Assembly: GCF_001613125.1 (NCBI RefSeq)
Contig: NZ_BDBT01000001.1
Coordinates: forward strand, 1 to 64,000
Source: Nocardia shimofusensis NBRC 100134
Lineage (GTDB): Bacteria; Actinomycetota; Actinomycetes; Mycobacteriales; Mycobacteriaceae
Length of the DNA: 64,000 nt
Direction: 5' to 3'
The translations under genes and the position numbers were made by a program. Shown here piece by piece: positions 61,213 to 64,000 of this stretch (positions are counted from its first letter, which is position 1; the number at the start of each line of letters is the position of its first letter). The notes below the pieces were generated by a model, which did not search any database, was not told the origin of the DNA, and saw only the letters and a list, made by a program, of their open reading frames with translations.

Positions 61213-62810
61213 CCCTCTCCGCCGACCTCATCACCGTCCTGGCGCCGCTGCCGGTACTGGTGCCGATGCTGGCCGCCGCGCTGTGCCTGATCTTCGGCCG
61301 CAGCCCGCGCGTACAGGGCACCGTCATGCTCGTCGCGCTCACCGCGATCGTGGTCATCTCCGGCCTGCTGCTGTACCTGGCCGACCGCGACGGCACGACC
61401 GCGCTGCAGGTGGGCAATTGGGACACCCCGATCGGCATCACTCTGGTGGTCGACCGGCTCTCGGCGAGCATGCTGCTGGTCTCGTCCATCGTGCTGCTCG
61501 CGGTCGCGATCTACGGTGCGGGCCAGAACATCCGCGACGGCGACGACCGCCAGCCGACCTCCATCTACCGTCCGAGTTATCTCATCCTGACCGCGGGCAT
61601 CTGCGTCGCCTTCCTCGCCGGTGACCTGTTCAACCTGTTCGTCGGGTTCGAGATCCTGCTGGCCGCCTCGTTCGTGCTGCTCACGGTGGGCGCGACCACC
61701 GAACGCATCCGCGCGGGCATCGCCTATGTGATGGTCTCGATGCTCTCGTCGATGATCTTCCTGATCGGCATCGCCCTGGTCTACGCCACCACCGGCACGG
61801 TCAATCTGGCCCAGTTGGCGGTGCGGCTGGAAGCGATCCCCGAGGGCGTGCGGACCGCCTCGTTCGCGGTGCTGCTGGTGGCCTTCGGCATCAAAGCGGC
61901 TGTGTTCCCCCTGTCGAACTGGCTGCCCGACTCCTACCCGAGCGCGCCCGCCCCGGTCACCGCCGTGTTCGCCGGCTTGCTCACCAAGGTCGGCGTCTAC
62001 GCGATCATCCGCACCAACAGCTTGTTCTTTCCCGACGGCGCCTTCGACACCATCCTGATGGTCTGCGGCCTGCTGACCATGCTGGTCGGCATCCTCGGCG
62101 CGATCGCGCAGAGCGACATCCGCCGAGTGCTGTCGTTCACGCTCGTCAGCCACATCGGCTACATGATCTTCGGCGTCGCGCTGTCGAGCGCCGCCGGTAT
62201 GGCGGGCGCGGTGTACTACGTCGCCCACCACATCCTCGTGCAGACCGCGCTGTTCCTGGTCGCCGGTCTCATCGAGCGCCAGGCCGGGTCCACCTCGCTG
62301 CGCAGACTCGGCGGCCTGGCGGCGGCGAGTCCGCTGCTCGGCCTGCTGTACCTGGTGCCCGCGCTGAATCTGGGCGGCATCCCGCCGTTCTCCGGCTTCA
62401 TCGGCAAGGTGGCGCTGTTGCAGGCGGGCGCGGACGACGGCGGCGTACTGGCCTGGGTGCTGGTCGCCGGTTCGGTCGTCACCAGCCTGCTCACCCTCTA
62501 CGTGGTGGCGCTGCTGTGGGCGAAGGCGTTCTGGCGGCCACGCGCCGAAGCCCCCGAGGGGCACCTCGCGGCGGCGCGACCGCCCACACTGGTGGAGGAC
62601 TCGACCGATGTGCTCTACGACGAGCGCGTCGATCCCGGCCGGATGCCCGCGCTGATGCTGCTGTCCACCGCGGGCCTGATCGCCGTCGGCGTCGCCATGA
62701 CGGTGTTGGCGGGCCCCATCCTCGGCATCGCCGATCGAGCCGCCGTCGAACTACGTGATCCGGGCGTGTACACCGGCGCTGTGCTGGGCGATCCGCAGGA
62801 GTACCGATGA
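61209..62810 (+). CDS. mrpD: Na+/H+ antiporter subunit MrpD
   Basis: 533 aa from GTG 61209, NuoN/NuoM-like. Typical features include LFNLFVGFEILLAASFVLLT, FGIKAAVFPLSNWLPDSYPS and PAPVTAVFAGLLTKVGVYAI in the antiporter-like core with about 14 helices. With MrpA it forms the ion-translocating core. Start overlaps mrpC, end overlaps mrpE (ATGA), so translation is coupled. The C-terminal loop is Pro/Glu-rich. Confidence 0.94.
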   Translation: MTLSADLITVLAPLPVLVPMLAAALCLIFGRSPRVQGTVMLVALTAIVVISGLLLYLADRDGTTALQVGNWDTPIGITLVVDRLSASMLLVSSIVLLAVAIYGAGQNIRDGDDRQPTSIYRPSYLILTAGICVAFLAGDLFNLFVGFEILLAASFVLLTVGATTERIRAGIAYVMVSMLSSMIFLIGIALVYATTGTVNLAQLAVRLEAIPEGVRTASFAVLLVAFGIKAAVFPLSNWLPDSYPSAPAPVTAVFAGLLTKVGVYAIIRTNSLFFPDGAFDTILMVCGLLTMLVGILGAIAQSDIRRVLSFTLVSHIGYMIFGVALSSAAGMAGAVYYVAHHILVQTALFLVAGLIERQAGSTSLRRLGGLAAASPLLGLLYLVPALNLGGIPPFSGFIGKVALLQAGADDGGVLAWVLVAGSVVTSLLTLYVVALLWAKAFWRPRAEAPEGHLAAARPPTLVEDSTDVLYDERVDPGRMPALMLLSTAGLIAVGVAMTVLAGPILGIADRAAVELRDPGVYTGAVLGDPQEYR

Positions 62811-63391
62811 CCGACGTCGAAGCCATGAGCACCGCCGAGCAGTCCTCCGGACCGTGGTGGCAGCCCAGCCGGGAGCGACTGGTCCGCGTCGGCGTATTGC
62901 TGTGGCTGGCCGTGGTCTACACCGCCCTGTGGGGCGATCTGAGCGTGGCCAATGTGCTGGCCGGACTCGCCGTCGGCACGATCGTCATGATCGCGTTGCC
63001 GCTACCGAAGATGCCGGTCACCGGCCGGTTCCAACCGTTCGCGATCGTCCAGGCGATTGTCATCGGCACTTATTACGCGATCGAGTCGAGCCTGCAGATC
63101 GCCTGGTTCGCGCTCCGGCCAGGACCGCCGCCGGTCTCCGGTGTGCTGCGGGTCGGCCTGAGCACTCGCTCGGACCTGGTGCTCGTCCTCGCCACCGACC
63201 TGCTCAACCTGATCCCCGGCACCATGGTGCTCGAGATCGACCGGGCCCGTTGCCTGGTCTACGTGCACGTGCTCGACGTGGGCAGCGAGAAGGCCGTGGA
63301 GAAGTTCTACCGGCAGACCCGCACCCTCGAGCGGCTGTTGATCATCGCCTTCGAGCGGTCGGTCCCGAAGCCGCCCCTACGCAAACGATGA
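62807..63391 (+). CDS. mrpE: Na+/H+ antiporter subunit MrpE
   Basis: 194 aa. Hydrophobic N-terminal half (VGVLLWLAVVYTALWGDLSV) and a conserved segment STRSDLVLVLATDLLNLIPG then TMVLEIDR, which identify the MrpE family (ion transport subunit, PF01899). Likely required for complex assembly. ATG 62807 overlaps the mrpD stop. The next gene follows after 12 bp. Confidence 0.92.
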   Translation: MTDVEAMSTAEQSSGPWWQPSRERLVRVGVLLWLAVVYTALWGDLSVANVLAGLAVGTIVMIALPLPKMPVTGRFQPFAIVQAIVIGTYYAIESSLQIAWFALRPGPPPVSGVLRVGLSTRSDLVLVLATDLLNLIPGTMVLEIDRARCLVYVHVLDVGSEKAVEKFYRQTRTLERLLIIAFERSVPKPPLRKR

Positions 63392-63403
63392 GGAGGTGAG
63401 CAT

Positions 63404-63664
63404 ATGACCGTCGTCATGACCATCGCGGCCGTGCTCCTGTCGGCCGCCGCCGTGATCACCAGTTACCGCATACTCGCCGGGCCCAGCACGCTGGACCGGA
63501 TGGTCGGCATGGACTCGCTGACCGCGATCTTCGCCTCCGGCCTGGCGGTGTGGGCCGCCTACACCGGAAATACCACGGTGCTGCCTGCGGCGATAGCGCT
63601 GGCGCTGGTCGGCTTCCTCGGCTCGGCCGCCGTCACCCGATTCCGAGTGAGGGACGACCGATGA
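63404..63664 (+). CDS. mrpF: Na+/H+ antiporter subunit MrpF
   Basis: 86 aa, three membrane helices, with YRILAGPSTLDRMVGMDSLT being the family signature. Preceded by a strong AGGAGGTG box. Small subunit of the Mrp complex, suggested to take part in Na+ passage. Its stop overlaps the mrpG ATG. Confidence 0.94.
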   Translation: MTVVMTIAAVLLSAAAVITSYRILAGPSTLDRMVGMDSLTAIFASGLAVWAAYTGNTTVLPAAIALALVGFLGSAAVTRFRVRDDR

Positions 63665-64000
63665 GCATTGTCCGCGACGCGCTGTCGGGCCTGTTGATCC
63701 TCGGCGGTTCCGGTCTGTCGTTCACCGCCGCCATCGCGATCGTCCGTTTCCCCGACTCGCTGACCCGTATGCACGCGGCCACCAAACCGCAGATCGTCGG
63801 GCTGGTCCTGGTGCTCTTCGGTGCGGCGATCGATCTCTACGGCCGCGGCAACATCTGGCTGTTGGCCCTGGTCGGCATGTTCACGCTGCTGACCGCCCCG
63901 GTGATCGCCCATCTGCTCGGCCGCACCGCCTATCGCGAGCAACGTCACCGTGACGGCCTGCTGCGCGTCAACGAACTCGGCAACGCCCTCGACGGCCCCG
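63661..64000 (+). CDS. mrpG: Na+/H+ antiporter subunit MrpG, partial at window end
   Basis: At least 113 residues, open at the window edge. Three membrane helices; conserved AIAIVRFPDSLTRMHAATKP (the MrpG signature) and LTAPVIAHLLGRTAYR. Completes the operon order A(B)-C-D-E-F-G. ATG 63661 overlaps the mrpF stop. Only a short C-terminal tail is expected to lie outside the window. Confidence 0.92.
   Translation, partial: MSIVRDALSGLLILGGSGLSFTAAIAIVRFPDSLTRMHAATKPQIVGLVLVLFGAAIDLYGRGNIWLLALVGMFTLLTAPVIAHLLGRTAYREQRHRDGLLRVNELGNALDGP

Overview
High-GC actinobacterial chromosome segment, most likely from Nocardia or a close relative in the Mycobacteriales. Grounds: a complete yrbE/mce operon, F420-dependent PPOX and Ddn-type enzymes, a RamB-type regulator, an ATP-dependent DNA ligase of the mycobacterial LigB type, many GTG/TTG starts and strong GC3 bias. 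GroEL, the psd/pssA pair, a Cdc48-like ATPase, a prolyl oligopeptidase, lipoamide dehydrogenase and RamB all lie in the window; by recall of gene neighbourhoods they match a block around Rv0435c-Rv0465c of M. tuberculosis, here interrupted by accessory insertions.

Layout. 0-7.5 kb: DNA ligase start, RamB-type regulator, then a translationally coupled urea ABC transporter operon urtABCDE with a GntR regulator. 7.5-8.8 kb: DUF1353 membrane protein and an ABM-family monooxygenase. 8.9-18.3 kb (minus strand): TetR regulator, yrbEA-yrbEB-mceABCDEF and one Mce-associated protein, a lipid-import system with ATGA/GTGA-type coupling. 18.3-20.7 kb: NERD-domain membrane protein diverging from a CMD-family protein. 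20.7-24.2 kb: small-enzyme cassette (glyoxalase, PPOX, Ddn) containing a decayed AbiE toxin-antitoxin module with a perfect operator palindrome and bracketed by a partial duplication of the PPOX gene. 24.4-31.5 kb: housekeeping genes (deacetylase, lpd, dipeptidase, prolyl oligopeptidase, hydrolase, TetR). 31.8-35.4 kb: ZIP transporter, DUF6585 protein, and a TetR/Rieske oxygenase pair with a shared palindromic operator.

35.6-44.8 kb is the most unusual part: a pair of conservon-type cytochromes P450 without the other conservon genes, two small unknown genes, an XRE/TPR regulator coupled to an SGNH hydrolase, a truncated regulator remnant, NUDIX and exonuclease genes, a pentapeptide-repeat protein behind a lower-GC palindromic promoter, and a secreted toxin-like protein overlapping a small partner gene that looks like its immunity gene.

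45-57.7 kb: groEL with two CIRCE boxes, a SUFU-domain protein, an HTH-Clp_N protein with tandem palindromic operators over its start, an ECF41-type sigma factor beside a flavoprotein oxidoreductase with five 25-26 bp tandem repeats between them, pssA/psd, fabH, a SRPBCC protein, a small lipoprotein and a two-ring AAA+ ATPase. 57.9-64 kb: Na+/H+ antiporter operon mrpAB(fused)-C-D-E-F-G, with mrpG cut by the window end. No rRNA, tRNA, CRISPR array or insertion sequence was recognised.
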